A stretch of DNA of 64,000 nucleotides from NCBI GenBank assembly GCA_944363035.1, contig CALVTS010000005.1, positions 52,850-116,849 of the forward strand, written 5' to 3'. Below are positions 1 through 8,430 of the stretch, one piece after another; the stretch's first letter is position 1, and each line of letters opens with the position of its first letter. The stretch is from an uncultured Clostridia bacterium (GTDB lineage Bacteria; Bacillota; Clostridia; Christensenellales; CAG-917). A program made the position numbers and the translations under genes. The notes under the pieces are model-generated. The model did no database searches and was not told where the DNA came from. It saw only the letters and a program-made list of their open reading frames with translations.

Positions 1-2
1 CC

Positions 3-947
3 GCGGCGGACGTGCTCCTTTCCTTCGCCGAAGTGGCGGTACGCAACAACTACACCCGTCCCGTCATAGGCAAAAAGGTGAAGGCGATAGACATCAAAGA
101 GGGCAGACATCCCGTCGTCGAGACTTTGATGGAGAGCGGCGCGTACGTCCCCAACGACACCCTTCTGGACAACGACGAAAACCGCACCATCATTCTCACC
201 GGTCCCAATATGGCGGGAAAAAGCACTTATATGCGTCAGGTCGCGCTCATCACGCTCATGGCGCACATCGGCTCTTTCGTGCCCGCAAAGAGCGCCGAGA
301 TAACCCTCACCGACCGCATATTCACAAGAATAGGCGCCAGCGACGACCTCTCGGGCGGGCAGTCCACCTTTATGGTGGAGATGATAGAAGTCGCCACCAT
401 ATTGAACTATGCGACATCTTCCTCCCTCTTGGTGCTGGACGAAATAGGCAGAGGGACCTCCACCTACGACGGACTCAGCATCGCCTGGGCGGTACTGGAA
501 TATATCACCTCCGACATCCGCGCCAAGACGCTTTTCGCCACTCATTTCCATGAGCTCACGGACGCGGAAAGTTTCGGCGGGGTCAAAAATTACCGCGTCC
601 TCGTCAGCGAGACCAAGGACAGCATTCTCTTCCTCCACAAGATCGCGAGGGGGAGCGCGTCGCAGAGCTTCGGCGTGGAGGTCGCCTCTCTCGCGGGAGT
701 GAAAAAGTGCGTCATCGAAAGGGCGAAACTCATTATGCGCGAGCTCGAACGCAGGTCGGAAGGACGGGATTCCAACAGCATACTGCTGGCTTCGGGCGGC
801 GATAGCCGCGCGGTGAAACAGACCAGCCTCTTCGACAAGGAGGAATCCGAAGTGGAAAAAGAACTCCGCGACATCGACGTCAACTCTCTCACTCCCATTC
901 AGGCGCTCACCGTGCTGAACGACCTCAAAAAGAAATTGGAAGGCTGA
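3..947 (+). CDS. mutS: DNA mismatch repair protein MutS, C-terminal part
   Basis: This is the C-terminal ~314 residues of MutS; the gene starts before the window, so the first in-frame codon shown is not the real start. MutS binds mispaired bases as a dimer and uses ATP to recruit MutL. Visible are the Walker A motif GPNMAGKST, the conserved SGGQSTFMVEM signature region, Walker B LLVLDEIGRGTSTYDG and the ATHFHEL motif, in the order of the MutS ABC-type ATPase. The stop lies 2 bases before mutL, so the two are co-transcribed. Nothing unusual is seen in the visible part. Confidence 0.97.
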   Translation, partial: AADVLLSFAEVAVRNNYTRPVIGKKVKAIDIKEGRHPVVETLMESGAYVPNDTLLDNDENRTIILTGPNMAGKSTYMRQVALITLMAHIGSFVPAKSAEITLTDRIFTRIGASDDLSGGQSTFMVEMIEVATILNYATSSSLLVLDEIGRGTSTYDGLSIAWAVLEYITSDIRAKTLFATHFHELTDAESFGGVKNYRVLVSETKDSILFLHKIARGSASQSFGVEVASLAGVKKCVIERAKLIMRELERRSEGRDSNSILLASGGDSRAVKQTSLFDKEESEVEKELRDIDVNSLTPIQALTVLNDLKKKLEG

Positions 948-949
948 AT

Positions 950-2869
950 ATGGGCAAGATAAACGTACTTCAACCCGGGGTATTCAATATGATCTCGGCA
1001 GGCGAGGTGGTGGAAAGACCCGCCTCCGTCGTCAAGGAGCTGGTGGAAAACGCGATCGACGCGGGCGCGACCGAGATATCCGTCTCTGTGGAAGAGGGCG
1101 GGATACGCCGCATCACCGTCTCGGACAACGGCACGGGGATACGCGAAGAGGATCTTCCCACCGCATTCCTCCCTCACGCAACCAGCAAACTAAAAGAGAT
1201 CTCCGACCTCGACACGATATCCACGCTGGGATTCCGCGGCGAGGCGCTCCCTAGCATCGCGTCCGTATCCCAGGTGACGATGATCTCCCGCGCGGACGGC
1301 AGCGACCGCGCGCACCTCATCCGCCTCGAAGGGGGCAAGATAACGGAAAAACGTGAGGACAGCCGCGCCAAAGGCACTTCCGTCACCGTCGAAAACCTCT
1401 TTTTCAACACTCCCGCGCGCCTCAAATTCCTGAAAAAAGCCTCCGCCGAACAGGGTTATATAGCCGACGCCGTGGAAAAGATCGTGCTGGCGAATCCCTC
1501 TCTTCGCGTCTCGCTCGCCTCCGAAAAGGGAGTCTTGCTGTCTCATTCGGGCGGAGACCTCGCTGACGCCATAGCGTCGGTGTATCCCGGGCTCGACATC
1601 TCGAGGTTCGTCAAGGCGGAAAGGACGTCCTCCTCGGGGGTCGTCGTGCGCGGTTACGTCTCGCAGGTGGACAACACCGCGCCCACACGCTCCCGCCAGA
1701 CCGTCATCGTCAACGGACGCGTGGTGGAAAACGACACCGTGTCCGCCGCGGTGGACAAGGCGTACCGCGACTTTTTGGTGAAACGCACTTATCCCATGTA
1801 CGTGCTGGACATCCTCGTGCCTTTCGAGGAGGTGGACGTCAACGTCCATCCAGCAAAAGCCGAGGTGCGTTTCCGCAACAAAAACGCCGTGTTCGGGGCG
1901 GTGTTCAGAGCCGTTGAGGACGCGATAAAAACCTCCTTCGGCGAGGAAAAATACGGATTTGCGCCTCGTCCCGATGACGGAACTCCGTCTTATCCCGCGC
2001 GTTACGAACAGACCGCGCTTGACACTGCGGCGCTGTATGACGCCGACGCGACCCCCACGCCGTACGGCGATGTGTTTTCCGAAGAGCCCGCGACGCACAG
2101 AGACGTCGCCTTCGATATCTCTTCGCTGAGGATGCACGGCGGAACGCGCTCCGGCGCGCACCGCAACGCCTCGGATTCCGCTGTCGGGCTTTTCAGACCG
2201 ACGGACATCTCAAGATCTGACGAGGCGTTCATACTTGCCTCCACGCAAAACGATGACGAGGATTTAGCGAATAGTTTGTCAAACAAATTCAGAATCTTCG
2301 ACGGCGCGGTGGTCGGTCAGGTCTTCGACACCTATCTCATCGTGGAGCGCGCTTCGACCGTCTATATCATAGACCAACACGCCGCTCACGAACGCATCCT
2401 TTACGACAAACTCTCTCAGTCTCTTTCTGAGGAATATTCCCAGTCCTTGCTCATCCCGCACAAACTGCGGCTGTCGGGCGAGGAAGCAGAGTACCTCGAA
2501 AAGATGATGCCAGCCCTCAATTCAATGGGCTTCTTCATCGAAAAGAAAACGGGAAGTTTCGTCGTATACGCCGTGCCCGCGCCCGTGGTACGCATGGATA
2601 TAAACCGCTTCCTTGCGGAATTGTTCTCGCATATGCAGGACGACGCCGAACTCAAACTCGTTGACCTCGTGAAGGAGAACGTATGCCGTGACGCCTGCCG
2701 CGCCGCGATAAAGGGAGACGAACATCTCACCAAACGACAGATAGAATATGTGCTGTCCAACTTTTTGGACAAAAACGGCGACCTGCCTCAAAAGTGTCCC
2801 CACGGACGCCCCGCCGTCGTCGCGCTCACAAAACGCGACTTCGAAAAGATGTTTTTGAGGATAGTATGA
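950..2869 (+). CDS. mutL: DNA mismatch repair endonuclease MutL
   Basis: MutL (639 aa) links MutS mismatch recognition to strand incision. The N-terminal GHKL ATPase is clear (VVKELVENAIDAGA, DNGTGI, GFRGEAL near residues 30-100). A variable, probably disordered linker occupies about residues 330-445. The C-terminal dimerisation/endonuclease domain has DQHAAHERILYD, close to the DQHA-x2-E-x4-E nuclease motif of Bacillota MutL but ending in Asp instead of Glu, and the zinc-site segment CPHGRP near the end. It sits between mutS and miaA, the usual Bacillota order; miaA starts inside its stop codon (ATGA overlap). Confidence 0.97.
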   Translation: MGKINVLQPGVFNMISAGEVVERPASVVKELVENAIDAGATEISVSVEEGGIRRITVSDNGTGIREEDLPTAFLPHATSKLKEISDLDTISTLGFRGEALPSIASVSQVTMISRADGSDRAHLIRLEGGKITEKREDSRAKGTSVTVENLFFNTPARLKFLKKASAEQGYIADAVEKIVLANPSLRVSLASEKGVLLSHSGGDLADAIASVYPGLDISRFVKAERTSSSGVVVRGYVSQVDNTAPTRSRQTVIVNGRVVENDTVSAAVDKAYRDFLVKRTYPMYVLDILVPFEEVDVNVHPAKAEVRFRNKNAVFGAVFRAVEDAIKTSFGEEKYGFAPRPDDGTPSYPARYEQTALDTAALYDADATPTPYGDVFSEEPATHRDVAFDISSLRMHGGTRSGAHRNASDSAVGLFRPTDISRSDEAFILASTQNDDEDLANSLSNKFRIFDGAVVGQVFDTYLIVERASTVYIIDQHAAHERILYDKLSQSLSEEYSQSLLIPHKLRLSGEEAEYLEKMMPALNSMGFFIEKKTGSFVVYAVPAPVVRMDINRFLAELFSHMQDDAELKLVDLVKENVCRDACRAAIKGDEHLTKRQIEYVLSNFLDKNGDLPQKCPHGRPAVVALTKRDFEKMFLRIV

Positions 2870-3852
2870 ACGCGCGCGAAGACCTCTATCCTTTCCGTGC
2901 GCCGAATGCGGTGTTCGTCATGGGCCCCACCGCTTCCGGGAAATCGGACTTTGCCTTCGCCCTCGCTCTCGAACTCGGCGGTACGGTGATATCGGCGGAC
3001 AGTATGCAGATATACCGCGGTCTCGATATCGGCACGGCAAAGGAAACTCCCGAACGCCGCGCCGCCGTGCGCCACGAGATGATAGACGTTGCAGATCTCA
3101 ACGAGGAATATTCCGTCGCACGCTATCGCGAGGAAAGCGAGCGCGCCGCTCTCGACGCGATAAAACGAGGTTCGTTGCCCATATTCGCGGGCGGTACCGG
3201 GCTTTATTTCGAAAGTCTGTTTTATCCCTTGAGTTTCGCCGATACGCCGAAGGACGAAGAACTGCGCGCCCGCCTGAACGAGGAATTAGAGACCTACGGC
3301 GCGGAACATATGCTTGAAAAACTGAGGGCTCTCGATCCCGCTGCCGCCGAACATCTGCATCCCAACAACACCAGACGGGTCATCCGCGCGATAGAGATAG
3401 CGCTCTCGGGAGAAAAAAACATGACGGGCTCCGCAGACGAAAAGCCCGTCCCCGACGTCATCGCGGTAAAATTCGAGCCCGCAGACCGGGCAGAGCTCTA
3501 CCGCCGCATAGACCTGCGCACGGACAAAATGATGGACGGCGGTCTCGCGGAAGAGATAGCTTCGCTCGCCCCCGATTTCACCGAACAGAGTATGCAGGCG
3601 ATAGGATACAAGGAGTTTGCGCCTTATCGCGACCGCATCAGCAACGGGAAATTCCGACTCACGCAGGCGGAAACGGAGTTCATACGAGCGCAGATAAAAC
3701 AACATACGCGCAATTACGCAAAACGCCAGCTCACCTGGTTCCGCCGCTACTCATTCGCAAAAAGTTTCAACATCGGAGACTTTGAAGGCGCGGCAAATTA
3801 CGTAAAAAGCCGTCTGAACGAAAGAGGGGAGCGAAAGGGCGAACTATTATAA
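2866..3852 (+). CDS. miaA: tRNA dimethylallyltransferase MiaA
   Basis: MiaA transfers a dimethylallyl group to A37 of tRNAs reading UNN codons. The P-loop GPTASGKS, the ISADSMQIYRGLDIGTAK segment and AGGTGLYFESLF are diagnostic, and the length (328 aa) is normal. I use the ATG at 2866 that overlaps the mutL stop as ATGA; an in-frame start at 2794 would add 24 basic residues inside mutL and is unlikely. It is the third gene of the mutS-mutL-miaA run. No hfq gene follows, unlike in Bacillus. Confidence 0.96.
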   Translation: MNAREDLYPFRAPNAVFVMGPTASGKSDFAFALALELGGTVISADSMQIYRGLDIGTAKETPERRAAVRHEMIDVADLNEEYSVARYREESERAALDAIKRGSLPIFAGGTGLYFESLFYPLSFADTPKDEELRARLNEELETYGAEHMLEKLRALDPAAAEHLHPNNTRRVIRAIEIALSGEKNMTGSADEKPVPDVIAVKFEPADRAELYRRIDLRTDKMMDGGLAEEIASLAPDFTEQSMQAIGYKEFAPYRDRISNGKFRLTQAETEFIRAQIKQHTRNYAKRQLTWFRRYSFAKSFNIGDFEGAANYVKSRLNERGERKGELL

Positions 3853-3887
3853 AAATTAGGAAAAACGAGAATAGTTGAGGACGTAAG

Positions 3888-5135
3888 ATGAACAGATCGG
3901 ACGCAGAAAAATTGATTTCGGATTGTATTGCGGAGCTCAAAGAGGAATTTGACGAGCTTGACTCCATCGCTCTCCATAATCAGGAAAAGGTGCTCGACGC
4001 CTTCCGAAAGAACGCCGTTCAGGCGCGGCATTTCGGCGGGAGCACCGGTTACGGCTATGACGATGCGGGAAGAGACACCCTCGCTTGCGTGTTCGCGGAC
4101 GCACTCGGCGCAGAGAGCGCCGTGGTTTCCCCGATGATCACGGCAGGCACCCAGGCACTTTCCCTCATGCTGTTCGGCGTACTGCGCCCGGGAGACCTTT
4201 TCATCTCCGTCTCGGGAAAACCTTACGACACTTTGACGGATGTGATCTCCGGCGAAAATTGCGGTTCTTTGAAAGAATTCGGCGTAGATTTCGACGTTAT
4301 TGACCTAAAATTCGACGGTTTGACCCCGAAATTCGATTTTTCCGCGATAGAGACCGCGCTCACAACGCGCAAAGTAAAGGCGATATTCGTCGGACGCAGC
4401 CGCGGTTACGAGTGGCGGAGCGCGATCTCGGCGGAAGCCGTCGGTGAGATGATAAAGTTTGTGAAAAAGCTCTGTCCGGACACCTTGGTGCTCGTGGACA
4501 ACTGCTATGGCGAATTCGTGGAGCGCATAGAACCCACCGATGTGGGCGCGGATCTCATCGCGGGCTCCCTCATCAAGAACATCGGCGGCGGGATCGCTCC
4601 CACAGGCGGTTATATAGCGGGCAAAAAAGCCTTGGTCGAGCTTGTCGGAAAGCGCCTGACCGCGCCTTCGCTCGGCACCGAAGTCGGCTCCTACGAAGGC
4701 GGATATTCCAAATTTTATCAAGGGCTGTTCCTCGCTCCGCAAGTCGCCAAAAACGCACTGAAAAGTGCATTTTTGTTCGCCAAAGCCTATCAAAAATGCG
4801 GGTTTGACACCTTGCCGAGATCGGGCATGAAAGCCTACGATATCGTCACCAGCATCCGCATGAAGGACCCAAAACAGCTCACCGATTTCTGCGAAGCCGT
4901 CCAAAGCGTTTCACCCGTGGACAGCAACGTGATTCCCGTGCCGTGGGCGATGCCGGGATATCAGCACGACGTCATTATGGCGGCGGGCGCTTTTGTGCAA
5001 GGTTCCTCCATCGAACTCAGCGCCGACGCGCCCATCAAAGAGCCTTACATCGTCTATGTGCAAGGCGCCTTGACCTTTGAACACGCTCGTATCGCCGTGC
5101 GCGAGACGCTGATGCGCGTGATGAACAGGGCGTGA
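3888..5135 (+). CDS. Aluminium-resistance / methionine gamma-lyase-like PLP enzyme
   Basis: A 415-residue fold-type I PLP enzyme of the family called aluminium resistance protein or methionine gamma-lyase family protein (B. subtilis YnbB). The segment GSLIKNIGGGIAPTGGYIAG carries the likely PLP lysine, and LVDNCYGEFVE contains the aspartate expected to pair with the cofactor. The real substrate of this family is not established. Its position just after miaA matches the Bacillota order miaA-(hfq)-ynbB. It starts 35 bp after miaA and ends before an intrinsic terminator, so it is probably the last gene of the mutSL operon. Confidence 0.9.
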   Translation: MNRSDAEKLISDCIAELKEEFDELDSIALHNQEKVLDAFRKNAVQARHFGGSTGYGYDDAGRDTLACVFADALGAESAVVSPMITAGTQALSLMLFGVLRPGDLFISVSGKPYDTLTDVISGENCGSLKEFGVDFDVIDLKFDGLTPKFDFSAIETALTTRKVKAIFVGRSRGYEWRSAISAEAVGEMIKFVKKLCPDTLVLVDNCYGEFVERIEPTDVGADLIAGSLIKNIGGGIAPTGGYIAGKKALVELVGKRLTAPSLGTEVGSYEGGYSKFYQGLFLAPQVAKNALKSAFLFAKAYQKCGFDTLPRSGMKAYDIVTSIRMKDPKQLTDFCEAVQSVSPVDSNVIPVPWAMPGYQHDVIMAAGAFVQGSSIELSADAPIKEPYIVYVQGALTFEHARIAVRETLMRVMNRA

Positions 5136-5205
5136 TACGTGGCAAAAACTCGCAAAAATCGCGACCACGCCTAAAAACTCCGCAAAAACGCGAATTTTCG
5201 AAAAG

Positions 5206-5232
5206 AAGCCGTCGATGATCGAACGGCTTTTT
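5206..5232 (+). terminator. Intrinsic terminator after the YnbB-like gene
   Basis: A hairpin pairs AAGCCGT with ACGGCTT, extended by CGAT/ATCG with one bulged A, and is followed by TTTT. It lies 70 bp downstream of the stop codon at 5135 and is oriented to end the mutS-mutL-miaA-ynbB transcript. Confidence 0.7.
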
Positions 5233-5512
5233 CAAAATTATACGGATATTTTCTAAAACCCTTTGCTTGCAAAAACCACCAACGCGACCTTTTTCAAAGA
5301 CCCGTTGCTTGCCGAAAGCGTGACAAGCAATAATACGCGATATAAAATCCGATTTTTGATGAAAGCACAAGCTACCAATAATTGACGGTTTATCCAATGT
5401 CCTGCGAAAACCGAACCCTCAACACACGATGTTTGCCGAAATCCATTTGCCGAAATCCAAATGTTGTCACCGGCACAACCGCCACAACGCAACGGTTTAA
5501 CAAAGCCCAATG

Positions 5513-6035
5513 TCTGCAAAATAAAACAACCAACCACATCGCGACGATTTACCATGATCCAATGTCTGCAAAAAAGAACAACCAACCACAACGCAACGGT
5601 TTAACAAAGCCCGATATCTGCAAAAAAAGAACAACCAACCACATCGCGACGGTTTACCATGATCCAATGTCTGCAAAAAAGAACAGCCAACCACAACGCA
5701 ACGGTTTAACAAAGCCCAACGTCTGCAAAAAAAGAATAACCGCCACAACGCGGTGGTTTACCAAAGCCCGATGTCTGCAAAAAAAGAACAACCAACCAAA
5801 TCGCGACGATTTACCATGATCCAATGTCTGCAAAATAAAACAACCAACCGCATCGCGGCGGTTTAACAAAGCCCAACGTCTGCAAAAAAAGAATAACCGC
5901 CACAACGCGGTGGTTTACCAAAGCCCGATGTCTGCAAAAAAAGAACAACCAACCAAATCGCGACGATTTACCATGATCCAATGTCTGCAAAATAAAACAA
6001 CCAACCGCATCGCGGCGGATCATGATCAATGTTAG
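5513..6035. repeat. Tandem array, 10 units of 52-53 bp
   Basis: Ten head-to-tail units each begin TCTGCAAAA at 5513, 5565, 5617, 5670, 5722, 5774, 5827, 5879, 5931 and 5984. Spacing is 52 or 53 bp, giving a higher-order period of 157 bp (52+52+53). The three-unit block from about 5702 to 5861 is repeated exactly at 5859 to 6018. Units are A- and C-rich on + (CAACCAACCACA, CGCAACGGTTTA). More decayed copies appear back to about 5400 and possibly 5260. Unit lengths are not multiples of three, so reading frames drift and stay open only by composition; I see no protein here. There are no unique spacers, so it is not CRISPR. Confidence 0.95.
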
Positions 6036-6099
6036 ATAAAAATAACCAAAATGCACAATTTTTCAAAAACCCACTCAAAACTAGGCTTTCAGCCCCTTT

Positions 6100-6129
6100 C
6101 TATTCGCAAAAGCTGTGTTTTGCGAATAG
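6100..6129. repeat. Perfect 12-bp inverted repeat upstream of the XRE gene
   Basis: Arms CTATTCGCAAAA (6100-6111) and TTTTGCGAATAG (6118-6129) are exact complements around a 6-base loop. No T-run follows, so it is not a standard terminator. The same half sequence, TTTTGCGAATAG, occurs at 33002-33013 near the Xer recombinase. Role unknown; a protein-binding site or RNA hairpin are both possible. Confidence 0.7.
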
Positions 6130-6230
6130 TATTCCAGGTTCTCTACTCTAGAAATAAAGGCGTGATATCGTCGGAGATTTTAGACATTTCGGGCGGTGAT
6201 GTGCAAAAAATTGCTCTTCTTGTCTTTATC

Positions 6231-6260
6231 TTTACAAGCGGGGGTATGAAGAGGTATAAT
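6231..6260 (+). promoter_or_regulatory. Candidate sigma-A promoter of the XRE gene
   Basis: TTTACA (6231-6236) and a perfect TATAAT (6255-6260) are separated by 18 bases. Transcription would begin about 7 bases later, near 6267, which is the A of the best start codon of the XRE gene. The mRNA may therefore have no leader. Confidence 0.55.
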
Positions 6261-6266
6261 TTGAAT

Positions 6267-6488
6267 ATGGGCTTAGGGGCAAGGATAAAGGAGCTTCGCA
6301 TCATGAACGCTCTCACTCAGGCGGAACTTGCCGAAAAGGTGGGAGTGAACACGAGCGCGGTATCATTGTGGGAAAACGACGTCAACGAACCAAAAGCGAG
6401 CTATCTCGCGCGGTTGGCATTGGTGTTTTCCGTCTCGGCGGACTACCTCCTCGGCATAGAGGACGAAGCAGGCAGCCGACTGATGTGA
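6267..6488 (+). CDS. Small XRE-family HTH regulator
   Basis: A 73-residue single-domain helix-turn-helix protein of the XRE/Cro type. ALTQAELAEKVGVNTSAVSL is the HTH core, and SADYLLGIED is the usual end of the domain. An alternative ATG at 6246 would give 80 residues, but that codon lies inside the promoter spacer, so 6267 is preferred even though no well-placed ribosome binding site precedes it. It is an isolated gene between the 52-bp repeat array and a terminator; its target is unknown, and the neighbouring inverted repeat at 6100-6129 is one candidate site. Confidence 0.85.
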   Translation: MGLGARIKELRIMNALTQAELAEKVGVNTSAVSLWENDVNEPKASYLARLALVFSVSADYLLGIEDEAGSRLM

Positions 6489-6506
6489 CCTGCGGCATTT
6501 TTATGA

Positions 6507-6532
6507 AAAGAGCGCCCATAAAGGCGCTCTTT
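6507..6532. terminator. Hairpin between convergent XRE and endonuclease IV-like genes
   Basis: AAAGAGCGCC and GGCGCTCTTT form a perfect 10-bp stem around CATAAA. It lies 19 bp after the XRE stop. On the minus strand the stem runs into TTTTCATAAAAA, so it can serve both convergent genes; the U-run is short on both strands. Confidence 0.65.
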
Positions 6533-6619
6533 CGCATATTATCCCGCATTTTATCGGGAAGTAGCTTTGATGGGGATCGCGGCTCATACCGAGTCGCGGG
6601 CTCCCCTCCCGACTCAAAT

Positions 6620-7525
6620 TCATGCGTTTGAGGCTTTGTTTTTCAATGAGAGTTCGGACTTCCAGATATCGCGCATCACGGCGGCGTCCTCCGCCTGCGT
6701 GCCGGCGGATTCCGAAAGGATGTGGGGCGTGAGCCCGTATTTGACTATCACCTCGGCGAATGGCTCGAAGCGAGGACCGTACACATCGTCGGCGAAAGTG
6801 AGGTGGCGTATCTCCCCTTTTGCGCCGTACTGTATCTTGGAGAAATGCACCTGCATATTGCGCGTCTTTTTTTCGCCCAGACCGTCCAGGAGTTTGCGGA
6901 CGATGAGTTCAAAATCCCCCGCCTCCTTCAAAGAGCCGCCGTACAGAGCGTTGATGTGTCCGAGATCCACGCAGGGATACACGTTATCTCCCAGTTTGCA
7001 AAGTTCGATGACTTCCTCCACCGTGCCTATCTGCGCCTGTTTGCCCATGGTCTCGGGACAAAGGATGAGGGAGTGGAACGCGTTCTCTTCCGCCACGAGA
7101 TCCAGCGTGCGGCGGAACATATCCTTAGTGCGCGCAAACGCCGCCTCGCGGGAGTCCTTCCCCTGCGCGCCCACATGGAAAACGCACCTTTCCCCGCCGA
7201 AGCATTTGAGGATCTTGAGGGATGACAGTATGTAATTTACGGAATTTTGCGCTTTTTCGGGTTCGGGAGAGGCAAAATTGATGAAATACGGCGCGTGTAC
7301 GCTCATTTCTATGCCGTACTCATCGCATTTCGCGCCTATCTCCGCCGCGGAAGATGAGGATATCCTGACCCCCCTTCCGAAGGAATACTCGAATATATCC
7401 AGTCCGCGAGCGGCGAGCCACGCGGGCATATCCATGGTGGAAACGTGTCCTTCGGCGGCGTAACTCTCCGAGTGCCCGGAGGGTCCGAACAATGGACGGA
7501 CGCCGGAAAATTCGTTCAAGCTCAT
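6620..7525 (-). CDS. Endonuclease IV-like TIM-barrel protein
   Basis: A 301-residue (beta/alpha)8 protein resembling apurinic endonuclease IV (Nfo) and xylose isomerase-like AP-endonuclease family 2. Counterparts of the three-zinc ligands can be seen: His in VHAPYFINFA, His in VFHVGAQGK, Glu in CPETMGK, Asp and His in VDLGHINA, His in QVHFSKI, His in RHLTF and Glu in LSESAG. The usual Nfo wording around these residues differs, so a true AP-endonuclease activity is likely but not certain. The ATG overlaps the ribF stop (ATGA) and has AGGGAGG in front. It is the last gene of the long operon. Confidence 0.8.
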   Translation of the reverse strand: MSLNEFSGVRPLFGPSGHSESYAAEGHVSTMDMPAWLAARGLDIFEYSFGRGVRISSSSAAEIGAKCDEYGIEMSVHAPYFINFASPEPEKAQNSVNYILSSLKILKCFGGERCVFHVGAQGKDSREAAFARTKDMFRRTLDLVAEENAFHSLILCPETMGKQAQIGTVEEVIELCKLGDNVYPCVDLGHINALYGGSLKEAGDFELIVRKLLDGLGEKKTRNMQVHFSKIQYGAKGEIRHLTFADDVYGPRFEPFAEVIVKYGLTPHILSESAGTQAEDAAVMRDIWKSELSLKNKASNA

Positions 7526-8430
7526 TTTTGCCTCCCTAGAATTTTTCTTATGCGTGCCACATCTTTTTTGAGCGCGGCGGCAAGCGCCTCCGCCGAGGGG
7601 AAACGGCAGATGTCTCGTATCTTCTCGTGAAAACTCAATTTGATATCCTTGCCGTAGATGTCTCCCTCGAAATCCAGGATGAAAGTCTCCACCGAGGGTC
7701 GGTCGTCGCCGAAGGTCGGTTTAGTCCCGACGTTGGTACCGCCAGCCATGGTGACGCCGTCCACGGTGACGGTGGTGGCGTAAACCCCCGCCGCAGGCGC
7801 GAGCCTGGACTCGTCATAAGGGATGTTTGCGGTGGGAAAGCCGAAAGAATTCCCTCTCCCGTGCGCGTGTGCGACTTTGCCGAGCATAAAATACGGCTCC
7901 GAGAGCATCGCGTTCGCGCGCGCGACATCTCCTCTCTCTATTGCGGATTTTATCGCCGTGGAAGATATCTTCTCCCCGTTTGAGGTCAATATTGGCAAAA
8001 TTTCCGTCTTGACGCGGGGAGAAAGAGCTTTTTTCAGGGTGTCGGCATTGCCTTCCGCACCCCTGCCGTAGGTGTGATCCTCCCCTGCCGTGACCGCGAC
8101 AACGGGCAAAGACGAGGTGAGTATTTGCAAAAAGTCCTCTGCCGAAAGAGACGCGAAAGCCGCGTCGAAATCTGCGGCGATGACTCTCTCCACTCCTATG
8201 TCCGAAAGCGCTTCCAGCCTCTCTTCAAAAGTATAAAGCCTCTTTTGTTTGCCGAAGTACGTCCCCGGGTCGTTGCGGAAAGTGAACACCGCGCATTCCG
8301 CGCCCATGGATCCCGCAAGTTCTTTCGCGCGCGCGATGACAGCCGCGTGACCTTTGTGCACGCAGTCGAAAAACCCCAGCGCGACGGCGACGGGAGTATT
8401 GCTTTTTTCACCGAATCCGAGCACTTTCAT
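7522..8430 (-). CDS. ribF: Bifunctional riboflavin kinase / FAD synthetase RibF
   Basis: RibF phosphorylates riboflavin to FMN and adenylates FMN to FAD. The N-terminal nucleotidyltransferase domain shows GFFDCVHKGH and ISSTAIKSAI; the C-terminal flavokinase domain shows GRGNSFGFPTANIPYDE and YGKDIKLSFHEKIRD. I start at the ATG at 8430, which overlaps the truB stop as ATGA and gives 302 aa, the normal size; the longer in-frame form adds residues from inside truB. No FMN riboswitch is expected because the gene is internal to an operon. Confidence 0.96.
   Translation of the reverse strand: MKVLGFGEKSNTPVAVALGFFDCVHKGHAAVIARAKELAGSMGAECAVFTFRNDPGTYFGKQKRLYTFEERLEALSDIGVERVIAADFDAAFASLSAEDFLQILTSSLPVVAVTAGEDHTYGRGAEGNADTLKKALSPRVKTEILPILTSNGEKISSTAIKSAIERGDVARANAMLSEPYFMLGKVAHAHGRGNSFGFPTANIPYDESRLAPAAGVYATTVTVDGVTMAGGTNVGTKPTFGDDRPSVETFILDFEGDIYGKDIKLSFHEKIRDICRFPSAEALAAALKKDVARIRKILGRQK

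Noticed and set aside
5513..6035. CRISPR array
   Set aside because: Units repeat over their full 52-53 bp; there are no unique spacers and no cas genes.
5382..6056. Open frames of 80-145 codons on both strands in the repeat array
   Set aside because: Frames shift from unit to unit because 52 and 53 are not multiples of three; the encoded peptides are low-complexity repeats without start signals.
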